A stretch of DNA of 49,654 bases, from positions 1 through 49,654 of the forward strand of contig JARICT010000018.1 of the NCBI GenBank assembly GCA_029257185.1, in the 5' to 3' direction. This DNA is from Quadrisphaera sp. (lineage in GTDB: Bacteria; Actinomycetota; Actinomycetes; Actinomycetales; Quadrisphaeraceae). Made by a program: the position numbers and the translations under genes. Numbering within the stretch: position 1 is the stretch's first letter; each line of letters starts with the position of its first letter. Positions 1-7,989 of this stretch are shown here, in pieces. The notes below the pieces were generated by a model that had not been told where the DNA came from, searched no databases, and saw only the letters and a program-made list of their open reading frames with translations.

Positions 1-1016
1 GCATCCTCGTCACCGGCGGAGCCGGGTACATCGGCAGCCACACCGTGCTCACCCTGCTGGAGGCCGGCCACGACGTCACCGTCGTCGACGACCTGTCCAA
101 CTCCTCGCGGGAGTCGCTGCGCCGCGTGGAGGAGCTGACGGGGCGCGAGGCCCCCCTGCACGAGGTCAGCCTGCTCGACGAGGAGGCGCTCACCGACGTG
201 CTCCTGAAGAGCCGCCCCGACGCCGTCGTCCACTTCGCCGGCCTCAAGGCCGTGGGGGAGTCCGTCGAGCAGCCGGAGCGGTACTACCGCACCAACGTGG
301 GCGGCACGCTGAACCTCGTGAGGGCGATGGACGCCGCGGGCTGCACCACCATCGCGTTCTCCTCCTCCGCGACGGTCTACGGCCGGGTCGCCAGCGTGCC
401 CATCAGCGAGGACGCGCCGCTCGGCTCCACCAACCCCTACGGCTGGAGCAAGTTCATGGTGGAGCAGGTGCTGCGCGACGTCGCGGCGGCCGACCGCCGC
501 TGGGCGGTGGGGCTGCTGCGCTACTTCAACCCCGTGGGCGCGCACGCCTCGGGCCGCATCGGGGAGGACCCGACGGGCGTGCCGAACAACCTCGTCCCGT
601 TCATCGCCCAGGTCGCGGTGGGTCGCCGCGAGCAGCTGGTCGTCCACGGCGACGACTACGACACCCCGGACGGCACCGGGGTGCGCGACTACATCCACGT
701 CATGGACCTCGCCGCCGGTCACCTGGCGGCCCTCGAGCGCCTCGGCTCGGTGACGGGGGCCCACGCGTGGAACCTCGGCTCCGGGCACGGCTCGTCGGTG
801 CTCGAGGTGGTCGACGCGTTCAGCCGCGCCAGCGGCAAGGGGATCCCGTACGAGATCCGCGGGCGCCGCGCCGGCGACATCGCGGCCTCCTACGCCGATC
901 CGGCCCTGGCCGCCACCGAGCTCGGCTGGCGCACCGAGAAGGACCTCGACGACATGTGCGCCGACGCCTGGCGCTGGCAGGAGGCGAACCCGGACGGGTA
1001 CGCCGGTGAGGGCTGA
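1..1016 (+). CDS. galE: UDP-glucose 4-epimerase, 5' end missing
   Basis: The reading frame is already open at the left edge (first full codon at base 3), so the start lies outside the window; about 337 residues are visible. The product is a cytoplasmic extended-SDR epimerase that interconverts UDP-glucose and UDP-galactose for the Leloir pathway and for envelope polysaccharides. Seen directly: the NAD-binding GGAGYIG loop at the very start, VVHFAGLKAVGES, the SSSATVYG strand with the catalytic Ser/Thr region, the catalytic Tyr-x3-Lys as NPYGWSK, LRYFNPVGAH, and VRDYIHVMDLA near the C-terminus. These are GalE hallmarks rather than those of a general dehydratase. The length is normal for GalE, so only a few N-terminal residues are lost. 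Confidence 0.95.
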   Translation, partial: ILVTGGAGYIGSHTVLTLLEAGHDVTVVDDLSNSSRESLRRVEELTGREAPLHEVSLLDEEALTDVLLKSRPDAVVHFAGLKAVGESVEQPERYYRTNVGGTLNLVRAMDAAGCTTIAFSSSATVYGRVASVPISEDAPLGSTNPYGWSKFMVEQVLRDVAAADRRWAVGLLRYFNPVGAHASGRIGEDPTGVPNNLVPFIAQVAVGRREQLVVHGDDYDTPDGTGVRDYIHVMDLAAGHLAALERLGSVTGAHAWNLGSGHGSSVLEVVDAFSRASGKGIPYEIRGRRAGDIAASYADPALAATELGWRTEKDLDDMCADAWRWQEANPDGYAGEG

Positions 1017-1020
1017 GCCC

Positions 1021-1043
1021 CCGGGGAGCCGGTCGACCCCCGG
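1021..1043. terminator. possible weak hairpin after galE
   Basis: CCGGGG at 1021-1026 can pair with CCCCGG at 1038-1043 around an 11-base loop, directly after the galE stop. There is no T-tract, and short GC hairpins are common by chance at this GC content, so this is only a suggestion. The rest of 1044-1228 shows no gene or known RNA element. Confidence 0.25.
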
Positions 1044-1228
1044 AGTCAGGGAGGCGCCCTGCGGGAGTCCCGGACCCACGACCCAGATGATCACCCTCTG
1101 CAGGAAACGGTGACCATGGGTTCTTCTCCGCTGAGGCCGTTCGTCACGTCGTCACAGACTGCTGGCGCGCGACGCAGGTGTTGCTCGGAAATCCCCTGAT
1201 CCACTACGTGGAGTGACACGCTCACCAG

Positions 1229-3082
1229 GTGCTCCCGACGACTCCTCCCCCCGAGCGGCCCGCCGCCCTGGCCCCCAGGGCCCGCCGGCGGGCGAGCGGG
1301 CCCGGCGAGCTGGCCTCGCTGCGCGTCGCCGCCGGCTGGGACCTGGACCTCGCCACCGAGCGCCTCGACTGGGCCGACCCGACCTACCGCCTCGCGGGCA
1401 CCAGGCCCGGGGCCATGACCCCCACCCTGGACCTGTGGTGGTCCCTCGTCCACGAGCACGACCGCCCCCGGGTGCGCGCCGCCTTCACCCTGGCGCGGAC
1501 GAGCGGGCAGGGCTACCAGGAGCAGCTCCGCCTCGTGGGTCTCGACGGGGTGGAGCGCGTGGTCCACGCCTGGACCGAGGTGGCCGCCGACGTCACCGGC
1601 GCCCCGGCGCGGATGTTCGGTGCCCTCGTCGACGTGACCGCCCTGGGACGCCTGGAGCACCGCGACCCGCTCACCGGCCTGCTGGGCCGCGCCGCGCTGC
1701 AGGTGCGAGGCGCCACCGCCGTGGCCGCGGCCGGCGCCGACCGCTGCGTCGCGCTGCTGGTCGTCGACGTCGACCGCTTCGGCCGCGTCAACGACACCCT
1801 GGGGCGCGCCGCCGGGGACCAGGTGCTGGTGGAGGTGGCGCGCCGGCTGCAGCGGGTGGTCCCCGTGGGCTCCACGGTGGTGCGCCTGGGCGGCGACACC
1901 TTCGCGGCGCTGCTCACCGACCTGCCGACCGCGGGCATGGCCCACGACGCGGCTGACGACGTCGTCGCCGCCCTCGTCGAGCCCATGGCGCTGCCGGGCG
2001 CCGCCTCGTCCGCGCAGATCGTGATCACCGCCAGCGTCGGTGCGGCCATCAGCGACGGCGAGGCAGCCGTGCTCGACGTCGAGGAGCTCAGCCACCGCGC
2101 CGAGCTCGCGCTGCACCGCGCCCGCGCCGACGGCCCGTCGACGGCGCTGGTGTTCCGCCCGGAGATCGGCGAGGCCTCCAGGGCCCGCGTGCGCACCGAG
2201 TCGATGCTGCGCGAGGCGCTCGCCGCCGAGCGCCTGCAGGTGCTCTACCAGCCCGTCGTCGACCTCGTCAGCGGCGACGTGCGCGGCGTCGAGGCGTTGT
2301 GCCGCGTCGTCGACCCCCAGCTCGGCCCGCTGTCCCCGGCCCTGTTCATGGACATCGCCGAGGAGACCGGCCTCGTGGTGGACATGGACGAGTGGGTGCT
2401 GCGCCACGCCACCGCGTTCGCCGCGCGGTGGGACCCGGCCGCGGCGGTGCGCGGCGCCGAGCGGGGTGCGGGCGGCGACGCCGGGCCCCCGCTGCCCACC
2501 GTCGCCGTCAACATGTCGCCGCGCTCGCTGGCGCGCCCGGAGCTGGCGCGCCTCGTCGAGGAGGCCCTCGCCGGGGCGGGAGCGGCCGGGCGGCGCCTGC
2601 TCGTGGAGATCACCGAGCACTCCCTGCTCGAGCGCGGCGACCGGGTGAGGGCCACGCTCGGCGCGCTGGAGCGGCTCGGCGTGGCCGTGGGCGTCGACGA
2701 CTTCGGCACCGGGTGGTCCTCGCTCAGCTACCTGTCGGGCCTCGAGCTCGGATTCCTCAAGATCGACCGCGCCTTCGTCGCCCGCCTGGGGGAGGACGCC
2801 GCTGCCGCCTCGGTGGTGCGCACGATCATCGACCTCGCCCACGCCCACGACCTGGTGTGCATCGGCGAGGGCGTCGAGACCCAGGCCCAGGCCCTCGCCC
2901 TCGCGGCCATGGGGTGCGACCACGGCCAGGGCTGGTGGTTCGGGCGGCCGGCCACGGAGGCGGCGCTGGCGGAGACCATCACGGCGTGGGGCGAGCGGGC
3001 GCGGGCCACGGGCTTCGGGGCACCGGCGGCGCGGGCCGCGCCGGGGCAGCGCCGACGGGGCCGTCACGTCGCCGAGGCCTGA
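1229..3082 (+). CDS. GGDEF-EAL protein with degenerate GGDEF; probable c-di-GMP phosphodiesterase
   Basis: A 617-residue protein. Residues about 25-130 resemble a PAS sensor domain, including a WDLDLATERLDW-type strand. A GGDEF domain covers roughly 140-300 and an EAL domain roughly 325-590. The GGDEF active-site loop reads GGDTF (residues 221-225), so the catalytic Glu is Thr, and no RxxD inhibitory site precedes it; cyclase activity is unlikely. The EAL domain looks complete: YQPVVDL, the EAL itself near 355, NMSP, EITE, DDFGTG (490-495), KIDR and GEGVET. Inference: it hydrolyses c-di-GMP, with the GGDTF domain possibly binding GTP as an allosteric site. No transmembrane segment is visible, so it is probably cytoplasmic. 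The GTG at 1229 is the best start seen, although no clear Shine-Dalgarno precedes it. Confidence 0.9.
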   Translation: MLPTTPPPERPAALAPRARRRASGPGELASLRVAAGWDLDLATERLDWADPTYRLAGTRPGAMTPTLDLWWSLVHEHDRPRVRAAFTLARTSGQGYQEQLRLVGLDGVERVVHAWTEVAADVTGAPARMFGALVDVTALGRLEHRDPLTGLLGRAALQVRGATAVAAAGADRCVALLVVDVDRFGRVNDTLGRAAGDQVLVEVARRLQRVVPVGSTVVRLGGDTFAALLTDLPTAGMAHDAADDVVAALVEPMALPGAASSAQIVITASVGAAISDGEAAVLDVEELSHRAELALHRARADGPSTALVFRPEIGEASRARVRTESMLREALAAERLQVLYQPVVDLVSGDVRGVEALCRVVDPQLGPLSPALFMDIAEETGLVVDMDEWVLRHATAFAARWDPAAAVRGAERGAGGDAGPPLPTVAVNMSPRSLARPELARLVEEALAGAGAAGRRLLVEITEHSLLERGDRVRATLGALERLGVAVGVDDFGTGWSSLSYLSGLELGFLKIDRAFVARLGEDAAAASVVRTIIDLAHAHDLVCIGEGVETQAQALALAAMGCDHGQGWWFGRPATEAALAETITAWGERARATGFGAPAARAAPGQRRRGRHVAEA

Positions 3083-3197
3083 CCGTCCGGCGACGACAGG
3101 CAGGACAGTCACGAGAGAGCACGAGAGGCACCGTCGACGCTGGTCCCAGCCCTGCTGCGCCTCCTGACGACGATTGCTTCCCCCCGATGATCGTGAG

Positions 3198-3203
3198 TAG
3201 TGT
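3198..3203 (+). promoter_or_regulatory. leaderless -10 (TAGTGT) for the 46-residue ORF
   Basis: TAGTGT ends 6 bases before the ATG at 3210. A TTGCTT at 3174-3179 lies 18 bases upstream and could serve as a -35. Confidence 0.6.
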
Positions 3204-3209
3204 CGAGCG

Positions 3210-3350
3210 ATGCAGGGGAGAGCGCTGGGCGACGACGTCCTGGCGGAGGAGATCGAGCTGTACGGCGACCTCGTCGTGGCCGCGTCCGAGGACGGGGACC
3301 TGACGCAGGAGCGCATCGACGAGGCCCTGGGCGTCACCGACCAGGGCTGA
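3210..3350 (+). CDS. small acidic conserved-looking protein (46 aa)
   Basis: A complete 46-codon ORF beginning MQGRALGDDVLAEEIELYGD and ending EALGVTDQG. It is acidic, has no membrane segment and looks like two short amphipathic helices. Short proteins with an EELYGDLVxAAS...LsqeeIDeaLG pattern are, to my knowledge, common in actinobacteria but have no assigned function. The ideal leaderless -10 six bases upstream and good codon usage support real expression. It lies between the EAL protein and the DUF47/PiT-like pair, all on the same strand, with 92 bases to the DUF47 start. The function is unknown. Confidence 0.7.
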   Translation: MQGRALGDDVLAEEIELYGDLVVAASEDGDLTQERIDEALGVTDQG

Positions 3351-3442
3351 CCCCGCTCGACGGCAGCGCGCCCGGCGCGCCCGCTATCGTCCGGCGAGGG
3401 CGGCGCGAGGGCGCCGCCGGCGGACGAGGTGGAGGTGGTGGC

Positions 3443-4054
3443 GTGTTCCTCCTGCCGCGGGAACGCTCGGTGACCGACCTCCTCGGCGCGAGCGCCGACC
3501 ACGTGGTGGCCGGGGCGCAGCTGCTGCCGCAGGCCCTGGGCGGTGGTCCCGGCGCGGCCGCTGCCGTCGAGGCCCTCACCCGGCTGGAGAGCACCGCTGA
3601 CGAGAGCACCCACGAGGTGGTGCGGCGCATCAACGCCTCCCTCGTCCTGCCCTTCGCCAGGAGCGACGCGTACCTGCTGGCGAGCGCCCTCGACGACTGC
3701 CTCGACCACGTGACCGCCGCAGCCGACCTCGTGCACCGCTACCACCTCGAGGACCTGCCGCTGGCGACGTTCGACGTGGTCGCCGTGCTGCAGCGCCAGG
3801 CCGAGCTCACCGCCACGGCCGTGCGCCACCTCGAGCGGGCCCGCGACCTCGCCGACTACTGGGTGGAGGTGAACCGCCTCGAGAACCACGCCTCCAGCCT
3901 CTACCGGAGCGCCGTCACCGCGCTGATGAGCGACGAGCCCGACCTGCGCCGCGTCATCGCGCTGCGGGACGTGCTGGGACGGCTGAAGGCGGCGGCCGAC
4001 TCCTTCGAGGTCGTCGCCCACCGGGTGGAGCTCGTCGCCGTCAAGGGCACCTGA
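3443..4054 (+). CDS. DUF47 family (PhoU-like) Pit accessory protein
   Basis: A 203-residue helical protein starting MFLLPRERSVTDLL, the usual length and opening of actinobacterial DUF47 proteins. Motifs seen include LESTADESTHEVVRRINASLVLPFARSDAYLLASALDDCLDH, described here only by its positions at about residues 47-90; the D-x3-H pairs in that stretch are typical of metal-binding PhoU-like bundles. DUF47 proteins are normally encoded directly upstream of PiT phosphate permeases and are thought to modulate them. That arrangement is kept here, with the permease-like gene starting 6 bases after this stop. The GTG at 3443 is chosen because GGAGGT (3431-3436) lies 6 bases upstream; longer versions would begin in non-homologous sequence. 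Confidence 0.88.
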   Translation: MFLLPRERSVTDLLGASADHVVAGAQLLPQALGGGPGAAAAVEALTRLESTADESTHEVVRRINASLVLPFARSDAYLLASALDDCLDHVTAAADLVHRYHLEDLPLATFDVVAVLQRQAELTATAVRHLERARDLADYWVEVNRLENHASSLYRSAVTALMSDEPDLRRVIALRDVLGRLKAAADSFEVVAHRVELVAVKGT

Positions 4055-4060
4055 GAGCCC

Positions 4061-5146
4061 GTGGACCCCTGGACCCTCGCCGCGACGGCGGCCGTGGTCG
4101 CGGCGACGGCGGCGACCGGCGCGGTGTTCGCCCGCACGCTCGTCCGCGCGGCGCTGGCTCCCGGCGGTCTGAGCGTCCCCACCGGGTGCGTGCTGGTGGT
4201 CGGCGCCCTCGCCCTCGGCGGCGTGCTCAGCCCGCTCGTCGGCGGGCTCGTCGCCCGCCTCGCCGCCCCGCTGTCCGACGGTCTCGCCGCCGCCCCGCGC
4301 GGTGGGGGTGGTGGTGGCGGGGCCGTCGTGGCGATCGCCGGAGCGAGCGGGCCCGTGCTGGCGTGGGCCCTGTGGAGCGCCGCCGGCTGGCTGGCCGCCA
4401 GGTCGAGGGGCAGGGGTGCGGGAGCCGTCGCGGCTGCCCGACGGCCAGGGTGGCTCGTCGCACCGGGGTTGGTCTCGTCCCTGGCCGCGGCGGTGGGGGC
4501 GCTCGTCGCGCTGGGGGCGCCGGTGCCCTGGTCCGCCGTGCTCGGGCGGGTGGTCCTGGCCTCGGTCGCCGGCCCCGTGGCCGCCGCCGTCGCCGCCGCA
4601 GCCGTGGTGGTCCTGGTGGCCTGGGGGCTCCGGCACGCGACGCCCGAGCCGGTGCACCGGCGCGCGCGCGCCCTGGCACCGCTCACCGTGGTCCTGCTCG
4701 GCGTGGGCGCCGGGCTGCAGGTGGTCGCGGTGGCGCGCCTGCTCGCCGGGCTGGCGACGCAGCGGGCACCAGCGCTGGGGCTCGCCGTCCAGCCGGGGCC
4801 GGCGCGCTGGCTCGACCTGGTGCTCGCCGGCGCCGCAGCCCTGGGCGCCGCGGCGTGGCTGGCCCGCGGTCTGCGCCGTGAGAGCCCGGTGCGCCGCGCC
4901 ACGCCCCTCCAGTCGGCCGCGAGCGACGCGGGCGGGGCGGGCGTGCTCGTCGCCGCCGCGCTGCTCGGCGCCGTGGTGCCGGTGCGCGCCACCGTCAGCG
5001 CCACCGAGTCCGGCGCCGCCGCGGTCGCCGGGGCGCGCGTGACCAGCGCGCGCCTCGTGCGCCTGGTCTGGTCCGCCGCCGCGCTCGTGCCCGTCGCGGG
5101 GGTCGCCGGCCTCGCGCTCGGGGCCGTGCTGGGCCGCCTGGCCTGA
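4061..5146 (+). CDS. divergent PiT-like membrane protein lacking the signature motifs
   Basis: A 361-residue polytopic membrane protein with about eight hydrophobic segments and a GGGGGGG loop near residue 85. Position directly after DUF47 and overall layout point to the PiT (inorganic phosphate transporter) family. The C-terminal part, SAASDAGGAGVLVAAALLG followed by VVPVRATVSA and a final hydrophobic helix, lines up with the PiT stretch that normally reads AETxAAxVLLxAxxLGxPVSTTH. The PiT transport signatures are missing. The expected first-repeat GFHDTAN-type motif is replaced by plain Ala/Thr-rich helix (residues 10-30). The second-repeat Asn-Asp motif is replaced by LLGVGAGLQVVAVA (about 211-224). 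The STTH is replaced by RATVS. Phosphate transport is therefore doubtful; it may be a regulatory or repurposed paralogue. Its 3' end converges on pstB with a 10-base gap. Confidence 0.6.
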   Translation: MDPWTLAATAAVVAATAATGAVFARTLVRAALAPGGLSVPTGCVLVVGALALGGVLSPLVGGLVARLAAPLSDGLAAAPRGGGGGGGAVVAIAGASGPVLAWALWSAAGWLAARSRGRGAGAVAAARRPGWLVAPGLVSSLAAAVGALVALGAPVPWSAVLGRVVLASVAGPVAAAVAAAAVVVLVAWGLRHATPEPVHRRARALAPLTVVLLGVGAGLQVVAVARLLAGLATQRAPALGLAVQPGPARWLDLVLAGAAALGAAAWLARGLRRESPVRRATPLQSAASDAGGAGVLVAAALLGAVVPVRATVSATESGAAAVAGARVTSARLVRLVWSAAALVPVAGVAGLALGAVLGRLA

Positions 5147-5156
5147 GGCCCAGGGG

Positions 5157-5936
5157 TCAGCCGAAGCGGCCGGAGACGTAGTCCTCCGTCGCCTTCTGGG
5201 AGGGGTTGGAGAACATCGTCGCGGTGTCGGACATCTCCACGAGGCGGCCCGGCTTCCCCGTCCCCGCGATGGTGAAGAACCCCGTCTCGTCGGAGACCCG
5301 CGAGGCCTGCTGCATGTTGTGCGTCACGATGACGATCGTGTAGTCCTGCTTCAGCTCGGCGATGAGGTCCTCGATGGCGAGCGTGGACACCGGGTCGAGG
5401 GCGGAGCACGGCTCGTCCATCAGCAGGACCGAGGGCCGCACGGCGATGGCGCGGGCGATGCACAGCCGCTGCTGCTGGCCGCCGGAGAGCCCCGACCCCG
5501 GCCGGTCGAGGCGGTCCTTGACCTCCTCCCACAGGTTGGCCCCGCGCAGCGCCCGCTCGGTGAGGTCCTCGGCGTCGGACCTCTTCATCCGCCGGTTGTT
5601 CAGCCGAGAGCCCGCGAGGACGTTCTCGCGGATCGACATCGTGGGGAAGGGGTTGGGGCGCTGGAAGACCATGCCGATCGACCGGCGCACGTCCACGGGG
5701 TCGACGTCGTGGCCGTAGATGTCCTGGCCGTCCATGATGACCTTGCCGCTCACGTGCGCCCGGGGGATGACCTCGTGCATCCGGTTCAGCGAGCGCAGGA
5801 ACGTCGACTTCCCGCAGCCCGACGGCCCGATCAGGGCGGTCACCGTGCGCGGCTCGATCGTCATGGTGACCTTCTCGACGGCGAGGAAGTCGTCGTAGTA
5901 GATGTCGAGGTCGGAGACGTCGATCCGCTTGGCCAT
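5157..5936 (-). CDS. pstB: phosphate ABC transporter ATPase PstB
   Basis: A 259-residue cytoplasmic ATPase that energises high-affinity phosphate import through PstC and PstA. It shows a Walker [10 protein letters not shown], a Q-loop in [13 protein letters not shown], the signature LSGGQQQR, a Walker [13 protein letters not shown] and a switch VTHNMQQA. The PNPFPMSI-type Q-loop and the HxMQQAxRVSD sequence are specific to PstB. The start is the ATG at 5936 ([14 protein letters not shown]). It lies 59 bases after the pstA stop and is the last gene of the pstSCAB operon. Confidence 0.97.
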   Translation of the reverse strand: MAKRIDVSDLDIYYDDFLAVEKVTMTIEPRTVTALIGPSGCGKSTFLRSLNRMHEVIPRAHVSGKVIMDGQDIYGHDVDPVDVRRSIGMVFQRPNPFPTMSIRENVLAGSRLNNRRMKRSDAEDLTERALRGANLWEEVKDRLDRPGSGLSGGQQQRLCIARAIAVRPSVLLMDEPCSALDPVSTLAIEDLIAELKQDYTIVIVTHNMQQASRVSDETGFFTIAGTGKPGRLVEMSDTATMFSNPSQKATEDYVSGRFG

Positions 5937-5995
5937 GGTCGTCCTCTCGGGGTGGGCGCGTCGCGCGGGTGCTGTCGGTGGGGGGTGGACGGGGA

Positions 5996-7069
5996 TCAGC
6001 CGGCCTTCGGGGCGAAGAACCGGGAGATCAGCCGGGCCAGGAGGTTGAAGGCCATGACCAGGAGGATGAGGACGAGGGCAGCCGTCCACGCGCGGTCGAT
6101 GAACGGCTGGATCGGGATGCCCGGCTGGACGTACTGGTACCAGGCGAAGATCGGGAGCGAGGCCATGCGCCCCTCGAAGGGGTTCCAGTTGGTCCCGCTC
6201 GTCAGCCCGGTCGTCAGCAGCAGCGGGGCGGTCTCGCCGAGGACGCGGGCGATGGCCAGCGAGACGCCGGTGGCGATGCCGCCCACCGCGGTGCGCAGCA
6301 CGACCTTGACGATGGTCAGCCACTTCGGCACGCCCAGGGCGTAGGAGGCCTCCCGCAGCTCGTTGGGCACCAGCTTGAGCATCTCCTCCGTGGAGCGGAC
6401 CACCAGCGGGATCATCAGCACCGACAGGGCGACCGACCCCATGATGCCCAGCCGTACGCCGGGGCCGAGGAACAGCGTGAACAGCGCCACCGCGAACAGG
6501 CCCGCCACGATGGACGGGATGCCCGTCATCACGTCCACGAGGAAGGTGATGGCCCGTGCGAGGCGGCCGTGGCCGTACTCCACGAGGTACACGCCGGTCA
6601 TCAGGCCGATGGGCACCGAGATCACGGTGGCCAGGGCGGTGATGACCAGGGTTCCCACGAGCGCGTGGAAGGCGCCGCCGCCGGCGCCGGCCACCCCCGT
6701 CATGGAGAAGGTGAAGAACTCGGCGTCGAAGCGGCCGAGGCCGCGCGTGACCACGGTCCACAGGAGCGAGACCAGCGGCGCGAGGGCCAGCAGGAAGGCC
6801 CCGGTCACGAGGATCGACGCGGTGCGGTCGGTCGCCCGGCGCCGGCCCTCGACGGCTGCGGAGGCGCCCACGAGGACCAGCGACCCGGCGACCACCGTCA
6901 TGATCGCGAACCCGGCGACCGTGGGGCCGAGCGCGGCCGAGGCGGCCGCGGCGACCAGCGCGCCGGCGGCGAGCGCCCCCAGCGGGGCCCAGCGAGGCAG
7001 GGACCGTGAGACCAGCGACGTGGGGGGCTGCCTCTGCGGGTTCCTCCCGACCTGCTCGAGCGCCGGCAT
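5996..7069 (-). CDS. pstA: phosphate ABC transporter permease PstA
   Basis: A 357-residue inner-membrane permease of the Pst importer. The ABC permease domain occupies roughly residues 95-350 and contains the cytoplasmic EAA loop [14 protein letters not shown] that docks on PstB, plus [10 protein letters not shown], which is typical of PstA. It is longer than the 280-300 residues of enterobacterial PstA because of an N-terminal extension with two additional hydrophobic segments (about residues 28-70). The ATG at 7069 overlaps the pstC stop by one base (TGATG), indicating translational coupling. Confidence 0.95.
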   Translation of the reverse strand: MPALEQVGRNPQRQPPTSLVSRSLPRWAPLGALAAGALVAAAASAALGPTVAGFAIMTVVAGSLVLVGASAAVEGRRRATDRTASILVTGAFLLALAPLVSLLWTVVTRGLGRFDAEFFTFSMTGVAGAGGGAFHALVGTLVITALATVISVPIGLMTGVYLVEYGHGRLARAITFLVDVMTGIPSIVAGLFAVALFTLFLGPGVRLGIMGSVALSVLMIPLVVRSTEEMLKLVPNELREASYALGVPKWLTIVKVVLRTAVGGIATGVSLAIARVLGETAPLLLTTGLTSGTNWNPFEGRMASLPIFAWYQYVQPGIPIQPFIDRAWTAALVLILLVMAFNLLARLISRFFAPKAG

Positions 7070-7989
7070 CAGTTGGCCCCGGAGAACTCGGCGCGGCGGT
7101 TGACGATGGCGCGGGCGGCGAGGTTGACGGCGAAGGTGACGACGAAGAGCACCAGCCCGGTGGCGACGAGCACGTTGGTGTCGATCCCCGTCGACTCCGG
7201 GAACTGGAGGGCGATGTTGGCGGCGATCGTGCCGGGGTTCGCCGTGCTGATGAGGTTCAGGGTCACCCCGCCGGAGGCGGAGAGCAGCAGGGCCACGGCC
7301 ATCGTCTCGCCCAGCGCGCGGCCCAGGCCCAGCATCGACGCCGAGACGATGCCGGACCGGGCGTAGGGCAGCACCGCGTACGTGATCATCTCCCAGCGCG
7401 TGGCGCCGAGCGCGAGGGCAGCCTCTTCGTGCAGACGAGGGGTCTGCAGGAAGATGTCGCGCGTGATCGCGGTGACGACGGGCAGGATCATCACCGCGAG
7501 CACCAGCCCGGCGGTGAGGATGGTGCGTCCCGTGGGCGAGGTGGGGCCGGCGAAGAGCGGGACGAAGCCGGCGTGGCGCTCCAGCCAGGCGTAGACGGGG
7601 ACCAGCGCGGGGGCGAAGGTCGTGACGCCCCAGAGCCCGTAGACGATGCTCGGCACCGCGGCGAGCAGGTCCACGACGTACCCGAGCACCGTGGAGAGCC
7701 GGCGCGGTGCGAAGTGCGAGATGAACAGGGCGATGCCCACGCCCAGCGGCGCTCCCACCAGCAGGGCGATCGCCGAGGAGACGAGGGTCCCGTACAGCAG
7801 CGGCCACACGTAGGAGGCCAGCCCGAGGCCGGTGCCGGCGCGCCCCGGTTCCGGGACGAACGCCGGCAGCGCCTCGTAGACCAGGAACGCGGCGACCCCC
7901 GCGAGCGTCACCAGGATCAGCGTGCCGGCGAGGGTGGCGCTGCCCCGGAAGAGCCGATCCCCCTGCCGGCCGGCGCTGCGGGTCCTCAC
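7069..7989 (-). CDS. pstC: phosphate ABC transporter permease PstC
   Basis: A 306-residue permease, partner of PstA. It has six membrane segments; the EAA loop [15 protein letters not shown] and [13 protein letters not shown] are typical of PstC. The GTG at 7989 overlaps the pstS stop in a GTGA junction (7986-7989), which fixes the start as [14 protein letters not shown]. An open frame continues upstream into pstS, but that part is not PstC-like. It acts in the cytoplasmic membrane and is co-translated with pstS and pstA. Confidence 0.95.
   Translation of the reverse strand: MRTRSAGRQGDRLFRGSATLAGTLILVTLAGVAAFLVYEALPAFVPEPGRAGTGLGLASYVWPLLYGTLVSSAIALLVGAPLGVGIALFISHFAPRRLSTVLGYVVDLLAAVPSIVYGLWGVTTFAPALVPVYAWLERHAGFVPLFAGPTSPTGRTILTAGLVLAVMILPVVTAITRDIFLQTPRLHEEAALALGATRWEMITYAVLPYARSGIVSASMLGLGRALGETMAVALLLSASGGVTLNLISTANPGTIAANIALQFPESTGIDTNVLVATGLVLFVVTFAVNLAARAIVNRRAEFSGAN

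Noticed and set aside
1087-1199. Short ORFs (8 and 27 codons) between galE and the EAL gene
   Set aside because: No start signal at leaderless or Shine-Dalgarno spacing that stands out, no hydrophobic or charged pattern, and very short length.
1044-1228. Possible c-di-GMP or c-di-AMP riboswitch before the EAL gene
   Set aside because: None of the conserved cores of these riboswitches is visible; only a weak TTGCTC/TACGTG promoter-like pair was seen at 1181-1210.
1091-4657. A 1,188-codon open frame on the minus strand across the EAL, DUF47 and PiT-like genes
   Set aside because: The translation is Arg/Gly/His/Pro-rich with no domain; it is the antisense shadow of GC-rich genes with good homologies on the plus strand.
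5157-6761. A longer version of PstB extending upstream to 6761
   Set aside because: The additional part is antisense-like, out of family, and overlaps pstA; the ATG at 5936 gives normal PstB length.
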